This document shows positions 47,703 through 57,150 of a stretch of 64,000 bases of DNA, one piece after another. Made by a program: the position numbers and the translations under genes. Under the pieces are notes generated by a model. That model had not been told where the DNA came from. It did not search any database and saw nothing but the letters and a program-made list of their open reading frames with translations. Numbering within the stretch: the stretch's first letter is position 1; the number at the start of each line of letters is the position of its first letter. Origin of the DNA: Paracoccaceae bacterium (GTDB lineage Bacteria; Pseudomonadota; Alphaproteobacteria; Rhodobacterales; Rhodobacteraceae); the NCBI GenBank assembly GCA_020447005.1, contig JAGRDO010000006.1, forward strand, positions 63,047-127,046, given 5' to 3'.

Positions 47703-49295
47703 TCAGGCGACGATGTTCTGACCCTCGCGCCGCGAATGGCGGATGCGCCGGCTTGGTGACCTGTCAGGCTGCGGGGTGTCGAACCCGATCAAGGTCCGGC
47801 CGCCCGGAATAGGCGTTACCCGACAGTAGATCAACCGGCCGTCCTTATGCGAGATTTCGGCGGCCCATTCGACACGTTCACTCGTGCCATCGACGAAATC
47901 GCAAGCATCGTCCCACAGGTCCGAAGATGCGGTCATGCTCTGCCAAAGCCGCGCCGAGTCGCGTATCGTGACCGTTCCAAAAGCCGCCCCCGGGTCGGTT
48001 TCCCACAATTTCGCGTAGGCGGAATTCGACAGGATAAGATCCCCGCCGGGCGAAAAGACGGCGATGGCTTCGTCCAGCTTGTCGACAACCGCCTGGCCAA
48101 GTTCGATCTCGGACCGGAAATGGCGGGTAAGGGTGATTTCCCCGGTGATGTCCTCGATCAGAAAGGCGATTGCACCGTCCGGATGCGGGCGCCCGGTGAC
48201 CTTGTAGGTCTGGCCGGTCGGCAGGGTCCAGTTATCTTCGTAAAGCCCCGACGCCGCCGCCTTTTCAAGCTCGGTCATCTGCTGGCGCCAGACCCGATAG
48301 TCCTTCGGTTCGGGAATGATCCGGACCTCACGCAGGCGATCGAGAAAAACCGTAAGTGTCGGCCGCGCCGACAGGAAGGCCGCGTCCAGCGTTGTCAGGT
48401 CGATCAGCGCCGGGTTGAACAGGGCAAGCTGGCGCTTCCTGTCAAAAACGGCAAGCGCGATCGGCAGATGCGCAAAGGTCTTGGTCAGGGTCTGAACGAA
48501 CCCGCTCAGGGATTGTTCGGCCTTGACGGTCGCGTCGGCCGGCACGGCAAAGTGCAGGGTTCCATTCTGGGTGACAAAGCTCTGCCGGTCGAACCAATGC
48601 TCCTCCTGCCTGCCGGGCAGCGTGATTTTCTGTCTGCGCCCCTCGCCTGATGGTTGCCCGTCTATCGTCTGGAAGACGGCCGGAATTGGCCAGGTCAGTT
48701 CGTCTGGGTTGATCCCGGATGTGCTGGCCGCGATTTCAAGATAGGCCGTATTCGCCCAGCTGACGGCGCCATCCGAAGTCGTGCGCCAGACCAGCACCGG
48801 GGCATGCATGACCGTATCGCGCAATGAGCGCAGCTCTTCCTCTTGCGCGCGCAGACTGAGACCGTCGACAAGAATGCCCTGACCTTCGCGCCCCTTGTCC
48901 TCGACGGTCAGCCGAAGATGCGCGCCAAGGTTCTCGGCCACCACCTTCAACTCACCGTCGCCACCCGATGAAAGCTCGAGCACGCCGGTCGTTGCGATAT
49001 CCTTGATACGGTCCGAGAAATGCGGGATGCGGGGGCCAAGGAAAAACGTCAGCCTGTCCCAATCCTCGCCTTGCAGGTCGATGCTTTCAAGCAAATGGCG
49101 GGCCGGCCGGGTTGCGTCGATCAACTCGCGCCCTTCGAACAGGAAGATCGTCGGTTCGATCCCGGTATCGAAATGGGCAAGCGCCGGCTTGCGCCTGCGC
49201 CGTATCGGCAGATGCGCCACTATGATCAGGGCGGCCAGGGCCGTTGCGATGGATGAAACAACCACCACAGCCGCGAAGGTCAGCGGAGTAAACAT
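47703..49295 (-). CDS. divL: PAS-domain protein, DivL-like, lacking a kinase domain
   Basis: 530 residues: one N-terminal membrane segment (MFTPLTFAAVVVVSSIATALAALIIVA) followed by PAS-type domains, for example LRDTVMHAPVLVWRTTSDGAVSWANTAYLEI, HLPIALAVFDRKRQLALFNPALIDL and VVDKLDEAIAVFSPGGDLILSNSAYAKLWE. The protein ends about 110 residues after the last PAS core with a basic tail. There is no H-box and no ATPase domain. A PAS-only DivL is known to affect the CtrA pathway in Rhodobacter capsulatus, and its gene lies near regAB there (from memory). The CtrA box upstream supports the call. Start at 49295; an in-frame start at 49346 is less likely. Confidence 0.75.
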   Translation of the reverse strand: MFTPLTFAAVVVVSSIATALAALIIVAHLPIRRRRKPALAHFDTGIEPTIFLFEGRELIDATRPARHLLESIDLQGEDWDRLTFFLGPRIPHFSDRIKDIATTGVLELSSGGDGELKVVAENLGAHLRLTVEDKGREGQGILVDGLSLRAQEEELRSLRDTVMHAPVLVWRTTSDGAVSWANTAYLEIAASTSGINPDELTWPIPAVFQTIDGQPSGEGRRQKITLPGRQEEHWFDRQSFVTQNGTLHFAVPADATVKAEQSLSGFVQTLTKTFAHLPIALAVFDRKRQLALFNPALIDLTTLDAAFLSARPTLTVFLDRLREVRIIPEPKDYRVWRQQMTELEKAAASGLYEDNWTLPTGQTYKVTGRPHPDGAIAFLIEDITGEITLTRHFRSEIELGQAVVDKLDEAIAVFSPGGDLILSNSAYAKLWETDPGAAFGTVTIRDSARLWQSMTASSDLWDDACDFVDGTSERVEWAAEISHKDGRLIYCRVTPIPGGRTLIGFDTPQPDRSPSRRIRHSRREGQNIVA

Positions 49296-49354
49296 CTCAA
49301 ACCCGTTTTCCCAATGGGGTCTTTGCCCCTTGCCTACAGGCTTCATCTAAAGAG

Positions 49355-49369
49355 TTAATAGGGCGTTAA
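49355..49369 (-). promoter_or_regulatory. CtrA box TTAA-N7-TTAA upstream of divL
   Basis: TTAA at 49355-49358 and 49366-49369 are separated by exactly seven bases, a perfect full CtrA site. It lies 60 bases upstream of the divL start and 34 bases past the end of regB, in an AT-rich patch. DivL acts upstream of CtrA, so the site would close a feedback loop. Confidence 0.65.
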
Positions 49370-49402
49370 TAAAACAATTCTAAGGCGAAAATTCCTAATT
49401 GG

Positions 49403-50827
49403 TTAATTTACCAGAACCGGATTGTCGCCAAATGCCTGCCCGCCCGGCCGCTCGATCCTGTCGCGTGGCCAGAGGACCGCTACAACCGCACCGCTTTTTT
49501 CGGGACGCTCGTCCTCGGTAAGGAACGGATCCGCCCCATTGGTAAAGCGGACCGTTGCGCCGGTGCGTTCAAGCAGGGTCTTGGAGATGAACAGGCCAAG
49601 CCCCATTCCGTCATATCCGGGCCGTGCCGGGGCGTCATCGCCGCGCCTGCCGCGCAGAAACGGGTCGCCAATCCTGCCGATCAGGTTCGCCGGATAACCC
49701 GGCCCGTTGTCCGAAATCCGGATTGTCAGATCGCCCTCCGTCCAGCTGCAATCGATCCAGACCGTATCGGCGGCAAAATCCACGGCGTTCTGGACCAGAT
49801 TTCTAAGCCCGTGCACCAATTCCGGATACCGCAGGATTTCGGGTTGCGCGTCCCCGCCGCCCGCTGTTCCGCGAACCGAAATCCGGATCGCCTTTCCCCG
49901 TCCCTGATGCGGCTCGGCCGCCTCGCGGATGACTTCGGACACCGGGGCGCCCTTCACCAGAAGATCGCTTTTGCCGCTTTGCCCCATCGATCTGAGGATA
50001 TCGCGGCACCGATCCGCCTGGGCGCGTATCAATCTGACGTCTTCAAGAAGTTCGGGTTGATCCGCGACCATCCCGTCAAGTTCAGAGCTGACAAGCGTTA
50101 TCGTGGCCAGGGGTGTCCCAAGCTCATGCGCGGCGGCCGCCACGACACCGCCAAGATCGGAAAGCTTCTGTTCGCGGGCAAGGGCGATCTGGGTGGCCAG
50201 AAGCGCGTCACTCATCGATTTGACCTCGGCGGCGACACGCCGGGAATAAAGGCCAAGAAAGATGATCCCGATCACGATCGAAATCCAGAAACCGAAACTG
50301 AACAATGGTGGCGTGACCACCATATCTCCGCTTTCCAGCAGCAATGGCGTGCTTGTCCACGCAATGACCGAGACGGAAACGATCGTGACGGCCCCGACAG
50401 CCGCCGCCACCATACTTGGCAAGGTCGCCGCCGCGATCGTCGCCGGCACAATCAGCAAAAGCGCAAAGGGGTTGTTCAGCCCGCCGGTCAGATACAAAAG
50501 CAGCGCCAGCTGGCAGGTATCGAATACAAGTCCGGCGGCGGTCTGGCCGACCGAAAGCCGGGCAGATCCCGGAAAGGCAAAGATGAAAAGGAAATTCACC
50601 GCGGCTGCGGCGGCAACGACGGCCAGACAGGCGGCAAGATCGATCCGGACGCCAAACTGGCTTGCGGCCAGAAAAAGCGCCACGGTCTGCCCGGCGATCG
50701 CAACCCAGCGAAGCGCCGTATGCGTCCGCAGCCGCACCCAGTAGCGCCCGTACTCTGGCAACACGGGCGCGTTGCCGGAAAAGCTACTTTTGCCAAGCTC
50801 GGATTTTCCCGGCAAGAACACTCCCAA
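49403..50827 (-). CDS. regB: Redox-responsive sensor histidine kinase RegB/PrrB
   Basis: Global redox sensor that phosphorylates RegA when the quinone pool is reduced. Six membrane segments come first, with the ubiquinone-binding GGLNNPF at about 115-121. The H-box AAAAHELGTPLATI follows (His about 234), then the redox-active Cys in ADRCRDILRSMG (about 274) and the ATPase motifs LRNLVQNAVDFA, ISDNGPGYP and GMGLGLFISKTLLE. The start is uncertain: the reading frame opens with TTG at 50878, but the TTG at 50827 has GGGGAA suitably spaced and leaves room for divergent promoters. Divergent from senC-regA. Confidence 0.93.
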   Translation of the reverse strand: MGVFLPGKSELGKSSFSGNAPVLPEYGRYWVRLRTHTALRWVAIAGQTVALFLAASQFGVRIDLAACLAVVAAAAAVNFLFIFAFPGSARLSVGQTAAGLVFDTCQLALLLYLTGGLNNPFALLLIVPATIAAATLPSMVAAAVGAVTIVSVSVIAWTSTPLLLESGDMVVTPPLFSFGFWISIVIGIIFLGLYSRRVAAEVKSMSDALLATQIALAREQKLSDLGGVVAAAAHELGTPLATITLVSSELDGMVADQPELLEDVRLIRAQADRCRDILRSMGQSGKSDLLVKGAPVSEVIREAAEPHQGRGKAIRISVRGTAGGGDAQPEILRYPELVHGLRNLVQNAVDFAADTVWIDCSWTEGDLTIRISDNGPGYPANLIGRIGDPFLRGRRGDDAPARPGYDGMGLGLFISKTLLERTGATVRFTNGADPFLTEDERPEKSGAVVAVLWPRDRIERPGGQAFGDNPVLVN

Positions 50828-50864
50828 AGTAAATTCCCCGTGCAGATCATTGATAGTCCCGCCA

Positions 50865-50877
50865 TGATCGGCGATCA
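50865..50877. promoter_or_regulatory. Palindrome TGATC-GGC-GATCA in the regB/senC promoter region
   Basis: Perfect five-base arms around GGC lie 28 bases upstream of senC and about 40 upstream of the proposed regB start. It resembles an FNR-type site (TTGAT-N4-ATCAA), but the spacing is wrong, so the binding factor is open. Confidence 0.35.
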
Positions 50878-50905
50878 ATGCGCAGCTCGTCCAGAAGGTG
50901 CCCGA

Positions 50906-51532
50906 ATGACAGTATCAACAAGGACCTATGCCATCGCCGCGATTTCTTTCGTCTGCATCGGGCTGATGTCGGTCTATCTTTACACAAGAAACGGCGGCAA
51001 TGATCGCTTTTCGAAGTGCCGGACCAGCCAGGTGACCGGCGGGGGCGCGATCGGCGGGCATTTTACCCTGACCGACGAAAACGGAAACTCGGTGACCGAT
51101 ACCCAGGTTCTTTCGAAACCCAGCCTTGTCTATTTCGGCTATACCTATTGCCCCGACATCTGCCCGACCGACACCGCGCGCAATGCCGAAGCCGTCGATG
51201 CGCTTGAGGAAATGGGCCTTGACGTGACGCCGGTATTCATTTCGGTTGATCCGGGCCGCGATACACCGGACGTGTTGAAAGAATGGACGGATTATATTCA
51301 TCCGCGCATGATCGGGCTGACCGGAACCGAAACGCAGATCGCCGAGGTCGCAAAACTTTATCGCACATATTTCAAGGTTCCGGACGACAAGTCGGACGAA
51401 TATTATCTGGTCGATCATATGACCCAGACCTATCTCATGCTGCCGGAATACGGTTTTGTCGATTTCTTTTCCCGCGAAGACACGGCTGAAGATGTCGCCA
51501 GAAAGACCGCCTGCTTTCTTGAAGCTGGCTAG
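50906..51532 (+). CDS. senC: SCO1/SenC/PrrC family copper chaperone
   Basis: Membrane-anchored thioredoxin-like copper protein for cytochrome c oxidase assembly. The 208-residue protein has an N-terminal anchor (TYAIAAISFVCIGLMSVYLY). It has the copper ligands Cys82 and Cys86 in YCPDICPTD and His171 in YLVDHMTQTY. The start is the ATG at 50906, as in the family; longer in-frame sequence lies antisense to regB. It is encoded between regB and regA, as in Rhodobacter. Confidence 0.94.
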   Translation: MTVSTRTYAIAAISFVCIGLMSVYLYTRNGGNDRFSKCRTSQVTGGGAIGGHFTLTDENGNSVTDTQVLSKPSLVYFGYTYCPDICPTDTARNAEAVDALEEMGLDVTPVFISVDPGRDTPDVLKEWTDYIHPRMIGLTGTETQIAEVAKLYRTYFKVPDDKSDEYYLVDHMTQTYLMLPEYGFVDFFSREDTAEDVARKTACFLEAG

Positions 51533-51598
51533 GCCGTTTGACCGGCGGAGTTGATGACTTTATGAAAGCCAGACCCGGCAAGCTTTGAAAGGGGCGGG

Positions 51599-52150
51599 AT
51601 GACTGAACCAGAACCCCATGCCGAAAAAGACATGTCGCTGCTGCTTGTCGATGACGACGCGCCTTTTGTGAACCGTCTTGCCCGGGCGATGGAAAAACGC
51701 GGGTTCCGTCCCGAAACCGCCGAAAGCGTAAAGGACGCGGTTTCTGCGGCGACAAGGCACCCCCCTGCCTATGCCGTCATCGATCTGCGCCTCGCGGATG
51801 GCAACGGGCTGGAGGTGGTGGAGGCGCTGCGCCTGTCGCGCCCCGATTGCCGGATTGTCGTCCTGACGGGATATGGTGCGATTGCCACTGCCGTCGCGGC
51901 GGTAAAGGTCGGGGCGGTGGACTATCTTGCCAAACCTGCCGATGCCAACGACATCGCGAATGCTCTCCTGGCCTCGGAAGGCGCGCTGCCCGAACCGCCG
52001 GAAAATCCGATGTCCGCCGACCGCGTTCGCTGGGAACATATTCAGCGCGTCTATGAACTCTGCAACCGAAACATTTCCGAAACCGCCCGGCGCCTTAATA
52101 TGCACCGCCGGACATTGCAAAGAATATTGGCAAAGCGGCAGCCGAAATAA
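51599..52150 (+). CDS. regA: Redox response regulator RegA/PrrA
   Basis: DNA-binding regulator of respiration, carbon and nitrogen fixation, and (where present) photosynthesis genes. The 183-residue protein has the receiver domain with LLVDDDAPF, the phospho-acceptor Asp62 in AVIDLRLADGNG and VDYLAKPAD. The Fis-type helix-turn-helix NRNISETARRLNMHRRTLQRIL at the C-terminus is almost invariant in RegA. The ATG at 51599 follows AAAGGGGCGGG. Confidence 0.95.
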   Translation: MTEPEPHAEKDMSLLLVDDDAPFVNRLARAMEKRGFRPETAESVKDAVSAATRHPPAYAVIDLRLADGNGLEVVEALRLSRPDCRIVVLTGYGAIATAVAAVKVGAVDYLAKPADANDIANALLASEGALPEPPENPMSADRVRWEHIQRVYELCNRNISETARRLNMHRRTLQRILAKRQPK

Positions 52151-52187
52151 CAAATCCCCGGCAATATTGCGGTCCAACCGGGTTTGT
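52150..52187 (+). terminator. Hairpin after regA
   Basis: ACAAA-CCCGG and CCGGG-TTTGT arms (with one bulged T) enclose about 15 bases, directly after the regA stop and before hvrA. No long U-tract follows; it may attenuate read-through into hvrA or protect the regA mRNA. Confidence 0.4.
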
Positions 52188-52227
52188 AATAGGGTCCGGG
52201 CAGGATAACCTGAACGCGTGCGGAAAA

Positions 52228-52545
52228 ATGAAAAACCTCGACATCAACAGCCTTTCTTTGAAAGAACTCAAAAAGCTGAAAAACGAAATCGAAACGGCGA
52301 TCGTCAGTTTTGAAAAGCGGCGCAAGGACGAAGCCCGCGCCAAGCTGGAAGAGCATGCCCGCGAGATGGGGTTTTCTCTCAATGAGCTTGTCGGCGGCCC
52401 CGCAGCCCGCAAGCGCGCGCCGGCAAAGGCGAAATACGCCAATCCGGCCAACCCTTCGGAAACCTGGACGGGCCGCGGCCGCAAGCCGCGCTGGGCGCAG
52501 GCGGCGCTTGCCGCAGGCAAATCGCTTGACGATCTGGCGATCTGA
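52228..52545 (+). CDS. hvrA: H-NS family nucleoid protein (HvrA-like)
   Basis: 105-residue H-NS family protein: a coiled-coil N-terminal half (LSLKELKKLKNEIETAIVSFEKRRKDEARAKLEEHA) for dimerisation and the C-terminal DNA-binding core WTGRGRKPRWAQAALAAGKSLDDLAI. In Rhodobacter capsulatus hvrA follows regA and tunes photosynthesis and nitrogen-fixation genes, and the order here is the same. No photosynthesis genes are in the window, so its targets here are unknown. Confidence 0.9.
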   Translation: MKNLDINSLSLKELKKLKNEIETAIVSFEKRRKDEARAKLEEHAREMGFSLNELVGGPAARKRAPAKAKYANPANPSETWTGRGRKPRWAQAALAAGKSLDDLAI

Positions 52546-52633
52546 CCAGCGCTTGATCGCGATCCGGATGGACTTCTGATCCAAGGGGCGCTTAGCTGGG
52601 CCTTTCTCTGGCGTTCTGGCGACAGGAGGGCGA

Positions 52634-54334
52634 ATGGCACAGCTGGAATCCCTGATAGCGATAGGCAAGGGCGATGAACCCGCCGATATCGTCCTGCGCG
52701 GCGGGGCGGTATTCGATGTCGTCACCGGCGCAAGGATCGACGGCGATGTTGCGATCGCAGGGGGCGTGATCGTCGGGATCGGGGCCGATTATGCGGGCCG
52801 AGAGGTGGTGGATGTCTCGGGCAGAACGCTCGTTCCGGGTTTCATCGACACGCATCTGCATATCGAAAGCTCGCTTGTCACGCCGTTCGAATTTGACCGC
52901 TGCGTGACGCCTCTCGGCGTCACGACCGCCATATGCGATCCACATGAAATCGCGAATGTCATTGGCCTCGACGGGATCCGCTATTTTCAAGAGGCAAGCC
53001 GCCACACGATGATGGACATCCGTGTCCAGCTTTCCTCCTGCGTACCTTCGACGCATATGGAAACATCGGGCGCGGAAATCACGGCCAAGGATCTTGCGCT
53101 GGTCATGGGGCATGAAAGCGCGATCGGGCTTGCGGAATTCATGAACTACCCCGGCGTGATCCACCGCGACCCCGAGGTGATGAACAAGCTCAACCTGTAT
53201 CGGGGCCGTCACATCGATGGCCACGCTCCGCAGCTGAGCGGTCGTGATCTCAACGCCTATATCGCGGCCGGAATCCGGACCGAGCACGAGGCGACAACCG
53301 CAGACGAGGCGCGCGAGAAGCTTTCCAAGGGTATGCGTATCCTTATCCGCGAAGGATCGGTCTCGAAAGACCTCGTCGCGTTGCAGCCCGTACTGACCGA
53401 TATCACCTCGGCCTATATGTGCCTGTGCACCGATGACCGGAACCCGCTCGACATCGGCGAACACGGGCATCTCGACTACATGATCCGCCGGCTGATCGCC
53501 CTTGGCTCATCGCCGCTTGCCGTCTACCGCGCCGCCACTCTTTCAGCAGCCGAAGCCTTCGGCCTGAAGGATCGCGGCCAGATCGCGCCGGGCAAGCGGG
53601 CGGATATCGTGGTGCTGGACCGGTTGGAGGATTGTCGCGCCGAAATGGTTTTCTGCGCCGGAAAGCGTGTCGATCCCGACGCATTCGCCAAGCGGACGAC
53701 AATCGCGCCGGTCGGCAGAAACTCGGTCAAGGCCCCGAAGGTTACGGCCGCGGATTTCCGGGTCCGCGCCAATCGTTCGGAAACCGACGTCATCGGCATT
53801 ATCGAAGGAAAGATCATCACCGAACACCTGACCGAGGACATCCCCGTCCTCAACGGTGACAAGCTGCCCGATCCGTCGCGCGATCTGGTGCGGATTTCCG
53901 TGGTCGAACGGCACGGCAGGAATGGCAACATCGCCAATGGCTTTGTGAGGGGCTTTGGCCTGACCGCCGGCGCCATAGCCTCGACCGTATGCCACGACCA
54001 TCACAACATCGCCGCCGTCGGCGTGAACTATGACGACATGGCGCTGGCCGCCAACCGCCTGTCCAAGCTTGAAGGCGGTTTCGTCGTCGCACGCGACGGG
54101 GTCATCCTGGCCGAACTGGCGCTGCCCGTCGCGGGGCTGATGAGCCTTGAGCCCTTTGAAAGCGTCCGCGAAGCGCTGGTCGCTCTGCGATCGGCCGCAC
54201 GCAGCCTTGGCGTGACACTGGAAGAACCCTTCCTCCAGCTTGCCTTCCTTGCCCTGCCGGTGATCCCGGCGCTGAAGATCACCGACCGCGGCATGGTCGA
54301 TGTCCGCAAGTTTGAAATCATCGCGGGCGGTTAG
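52634..54334 (+). CDS. ade: Adenine deaminase
   Basis: Deaminates adenine to hypoxanthine in purine salvage. The 566-residue amidohydrolase has the metal motif [57 protein letters not shown] and the C-terminal domain [12 protein letters not shown], all characteristic of Ade. The ATG follows AGGAGGGCGA. Rightward, 88 bases after hvrA; convergent with the ligase operon, whose stop is ten bases away. Confidence 0.95.
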   Translation: MAQLESLIAIGKGDEPADIVLRGGAVFDVVTGARIDGDVAIAGGVIVGIGADYAGREVVDVSGRTLVPGFIDTHLHIESSLVTPFEFDRCVTPLGVTTAICDPHEIANVIGLDGIRYFQEASRHTMMDIRVQLSSCVPSTHMETSGAEITAKDLALVMGHESAIGLAEFMNYPGVIHRDPEVMNKLNLYRGRHIDGHAPQLSGRDLNAYIAAGIRTEHEATTADEAREKLSKGMRILIREGSVSKDLVALQPVLTDITSAYMCLCTDDRNPLDIGEHGHLDYMIRRLIALGSSPLAVYRAATLSAAEAFGLKDRGQIAPGKRADIVVLDRLEDCRAEMVFCAGKRVDPDAFAKRTTIAPVGRNSVKAPKVTAADFRVRANRSETDVIGIIEGKIITEHLTEDIPVLNGDKLPDPSRDLVRISVVERHGRNGNIANGFVRGFGLTAGAIASTVCHDHHNIAAVGVNYDDMALAANRLSKLEGGFVVARDGVILAELALPVAGLMSLEPFESVREALVALRSAARSLGVTLEEPFLQLAFLALPVIPALKITDRGMVDVRKFEIIAGG

Positions 54335-54343
54335 CGCGACGGC

Positions 54344-55735
54344 TCAGACAGTGTGCAGGTAAAGGTCGAAATCCACCTCTGAAATCGTCCGCTGGACCCG
54401 GGCGAACTCGGCCGCCTTCACCGCCGTGAAGGTGCGGTGCATATCCTCGCCCAGCGCCGATTTCAGAAACTCGGAATCCTGCGCCGCCTCGATCGCGGAC
54501 CGCCAGTCGCGCGGGATCGGTGGCCCGTCCGGATCATCGGCATAGCCGTTGCCGGTGGTCTCGGGTCCGGGGTCGAGCCTTGCGTCAAAGCCGTGCAGAA
54601 TGCCCGCCAGCACCGTCGCGGCCACCAGATAAGGGTTGGCATCGACGCCCGAAGGCCGGTGCTCGATCCGCCGCGCCTTCACGTCCCCCGCGGGCACGCG
54701 CAGCGCCACCGAACGGTTGTTGACGCCCCAGCTTGTCGATACCGGCGCATAGCTCTGATTGGCAAAACGGCGCCAGGAATTCAGATGCGGGGCAAAGACC
54801 AGCATCGCCTCGCCCATCGTCGCCCGCAGCCCGCCCAACGCCTGCAAAAGCGGCTCTGTCCAACCGGAACCCGGCTTTTCGGCGAAGATGTTTTCGCCGG
54901 CCTCGTCCATCAGCGAAACATGAAAATGCATGCCCGACCCGGCATAATCGGCGATCGGCTTGGCCATGAAACAGGCCACGACCCCATGCGCGCGCGCCTG
55001 CGCCCGCACGATCCGCTTCAGCCGGATCAGATCGTCCGCCGCCTGCATCACGTCTTCGCGGTAATGCAGCGTCAATTCGTACTGTCCGGGCGCGTATTCC
55101 GAAATCATCGTCTCGGCCCTGATCCCGGCCTTTTCGGCCCCGGCATAGATGTCGGAGAAAAGCGGCAGCATCCCGTGCAAATGATCGACCGAATAGACCT
55201 CGGTCTTCAGGCTGTCGCGGCCGTCCAGCACATCGGCGGCCGGGCGAACCTTGCCATCCGCGCCGCGCTCGCGGGCCAGAAGGAAGAACTCCAGTTCAAA
55301 GGCCCCGGCCGGTTTCAGCCCGCGCCGCGCGAACTCGTCCACCTGCCGTTGCAGGGCGTGGCGCGGGTCCGATGTCATCGGCCGCCCGTCCAGCTCGTAA
55401 AGCGACATCAATACCTCGGCACGCGGCGGTGTGGTATTGTGCAGCGCCTTCAGGGTGCCCGGCACCGGCCAGGCCCGCAGGTCGCCATCGCCGTGATCCC
55501 AGATCAACCCCGTCTCGTCCACGTCCTCGCCGCAGATATCCAGCCCAAGGATCGAAATCGGCATGTGCCGGCCGGATTTGTAGATCGAAGCCAGTTCATG
55601 CCGGCGGATGATCTTGCCGCGCCCGATCCCGTTGGAGTCGTTCAGGACGATATCGACCGCCTCGATCTCGGGGTGGGCGGCCAGAAACGCTTCGGCTTCA
55701 GCAAGGGTTGCGCCAGAGGGGCAAATGTCGGTCAT
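54344..55735 (-). CDS. Glutamine synthetase-like ligase (PuuA/GlnT family)
   Basis: 463-residue glutamine synthetase fold. N-terminal beta-grasp region: AVDIVLNDSNGIGRGKIIRR, SILGLDICGEDVDETG. Catalytic part: GAFELEFFLL, SEYAPGQYELTLHYRED, GSGMHFHVSLMDEAG, PHLNSWRRF and NNRSVALRVP. This family (gamma-glutamylpolyamine synthetase and related amine ligases) joins glutamate to amines other than ammonia. The ATG at 55735 has GAGGA upstream; a TTG at 55750 is in frame. It overlaps or abuts the aminotransferase gene, so the two likely form one pathway; the amine is not evident. Confidence 0.85.
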   Translation of the reverse strand: MTDICPSGATLAEAEAFLAAHPEIEAVDIVLNDSNGIGRGKIIRRHELASIYKSGRHMPISILGLDICGEDVDETGLIWDHGDGDLRAWPVPGTLKALHNTTPPRAEVLMSLYELDGRPMTSDPRHALQRQVDEFARRGLKPAGAFELEFFLLARERGADGKVRPAADVLDGRDSLKTEVYSVDHLHGMLPLFSDIYAGAEKAGIRAETMISEYAPGQYELTLHYREDVMQAADDLIRLKRIVRAQARAHGVVACFMAKPIADYAGSGMHFHVSLMDEAGENIFAEKPGSGWTEPLLQALGGLRATMGEAMLVFAPHLNSWRRFANQSYAPVSTSWGVNNRSVALRVPAGDVKARRIEHRPSGVDANPYLVAATVLAGILHGFDARLDPGPETTGNGYADDPDGPPIPRDWRSAIEAAQDSEFLKSALGEDMHRTFTAVKAAEFARVQRTISEVDFDLYLHTV

Positions 55736-55742
55736 GGGATCC

Positions 55743-57116
55743 TCAGCCAAACAGCTCGGTCAGAATATCTTCGAATGCGGCGATCAGCCGGTCGATCTGC
55801 TGGTCGCTCGTCGCCGGGCTGATCAGCATCATGTTGTGGAAGGGTGCGATAAGACAACCGCGGTTCAAAAGCGCGGTGTGCAACGTCGCCTCCACCTCGG
55901 GCATATGGGCCATCCCGGCCTCGCTGCCGTTCTTCAGGGGGCCGGGGGCGCAGATGAACTCTACCCGCGCACCGACCCGCACCACATGCCAGGGCGCGCC
56001 ATGTGCTTCAATCACGCGGTTCAGGCCGGAACAGAGCCTTTTTGCGCCCTTCTCCATGTGATCATAGCTGGCCTTCGTCATCACCTCGGCAAGGTTCGCC
56101 GCAAGGCAGGCGAACTGCATCGGATTGGCCGACAGGGTCGTGCCCATGCCCGAATGGCCCGAAGGGCGGCCATTGTTATAGTCCAGATAATCGGCGGCCA
56201 CCTTTGGCCGCAGCCCCCAGACAGCGGTCGGCATTCCACCGGCCACGCATTTGCCGACGACGAAGATATCCGGGTTCAGCCCATGCACGGCCGTATATCC
56301 ACCAAGCCCGGACGAAATCGTATGCGTCTCATCGATGATCAGAAGCGCGCCATAGTGATCGGCCAGCCTGCGCAGCCCGGCATGAAAGCCCGGGTCAGGC
56401 AGCACCATGCAGGAATTCGTCATCACCGGTTCGGTCAGGATCGCGGCGATCTCGCCGCTTGCCAATGCCGCCTCGACACCCGCCAGATCGTTGAATTCGG
56501 CACAGGTGGCCAGCGTGGTCAGATCGGTCACCTGCCCGGTCAGCCCCGGCCGCGTCATCGTCCTGCCGTTCGAAAGCTCGACCATCGCGTCGTCGACCGT
56601 GCCGTGATAACAGCCGTTGAAGACCAGGATCTTGGGCCTGCCGGTCACCGCGCGGGCGACGCGGATGGCAAAGCGGTTGGCATCCGTGGCCGTGGTGGCG
56701 ATCTGCCATTTGAAGTCGCCAAAACACGCGCTCAGCAATTTCCCCGCGATCAGCGCGGCCTCGGTCGGCAGCATATAGGTCAGCCCGTTCGCCGCCTGTT
56801 CGGCGATCGCGCGGGCGACGGGTTCGGGCGAATGGCCGAACATGGATCCGGTATCGCCAAGGCAGAAATCATCAATCCTGTGCCCGTCGAGATCTGTCAG
56901 TTGCGCCCCCTTGGCCTTTTCGACCAGCAGGGGAAAAGGCATCGGCCAATCCTTCATCCAGTGCATCGGCACCGAATCAAGGTAGCTGTCCGCGCCCTTT
57001 TCCAGGGCCATCCGCGTCAGCGGCCGCGCCGCGGCAAACCGGTCGGCCTCGCGGGTGGCGATGTCGCGCAGCTTGCGCCTGTCGATACCGGCGATGAACT
57101 CGGGGTTGGGTGTCAT
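55743..57116 (-). CDS. Class III aminotransferase (glutamate-1-semialdehyde aminomutase-like)
   Basis: PLP-dependent aminotransferase of 457 residues. Seen: GLTYMLPTEAALIAGKLLS, FNGCYHGTVDDAM, AILTEPVMTNSC, LIIDETHTISSGLGG (PLP ring-binding Asp) and FVVGKCVAGGMP with the Schiff-base Lys. The ending LIAPFHNMMLISPATSDQQIDRLI is typical of the aspartate aminotransferase family annotated beside GS-like ligases. AAGGAGAG precedes the ATG. It is first gene of the leftward pair; substrate unknown, probably an amine or its semialdehyde. Confidence 0.85.
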   Translation of the reverse strand: MTPNPEFIAGIDRRKLRDIATREADRFAAARPLTRMALEKGADSYLDSVPMHWMKDWPMPFPLLVEKAKGAQLTDLDGHRIDDFCLGDTGSMFGHSPEPVARAIAEQAANGLTYMLPTEAALIAGKLLSACFGDFKWQIATTATDANRFAIRVARAVTGRPKILVFNGCYHGTVDDAMVELSNGRTMTRPGLTGQVTDLTTLATCAEFNDLAGVEAALASGEIAAILTEPVMTNSCMVLPDPGFHAGLRRLADHYGALLIIDETHTISSGLGGYTAVHGLNPDIFVVGKCVAGGMPTAVWGLRPKVAADYLDYNNGRPSGHSGMGTTLSANPMQFACLAANLAEVMTKASYDHMEKGAKRLCSGLNRVIEAHGAPWHVVRVGARVEFICAPGPLKNGSEAGMAHMPEVEATLHTALLNRGCLIAPFHNMMLISPATSDQQIDRLIAAFEDILTELFG

Positions 57117-57150
57117 GGCGACTCTCCTTGATTGGCAAGGTTATCGTCCT

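Noticed and set aside
50865-50878. FNR box between regB and senC
   Set aside because: TTGAT and ATCA elements are present but the spacing is not the four bases FNR needs; kept only as an unassigned palindrome.
49811-50905. Long N-terminal extension of senC
   Set aside because: The in-frame extension is antisense to regB; the normal SenC membrane anchor starts at 50906.
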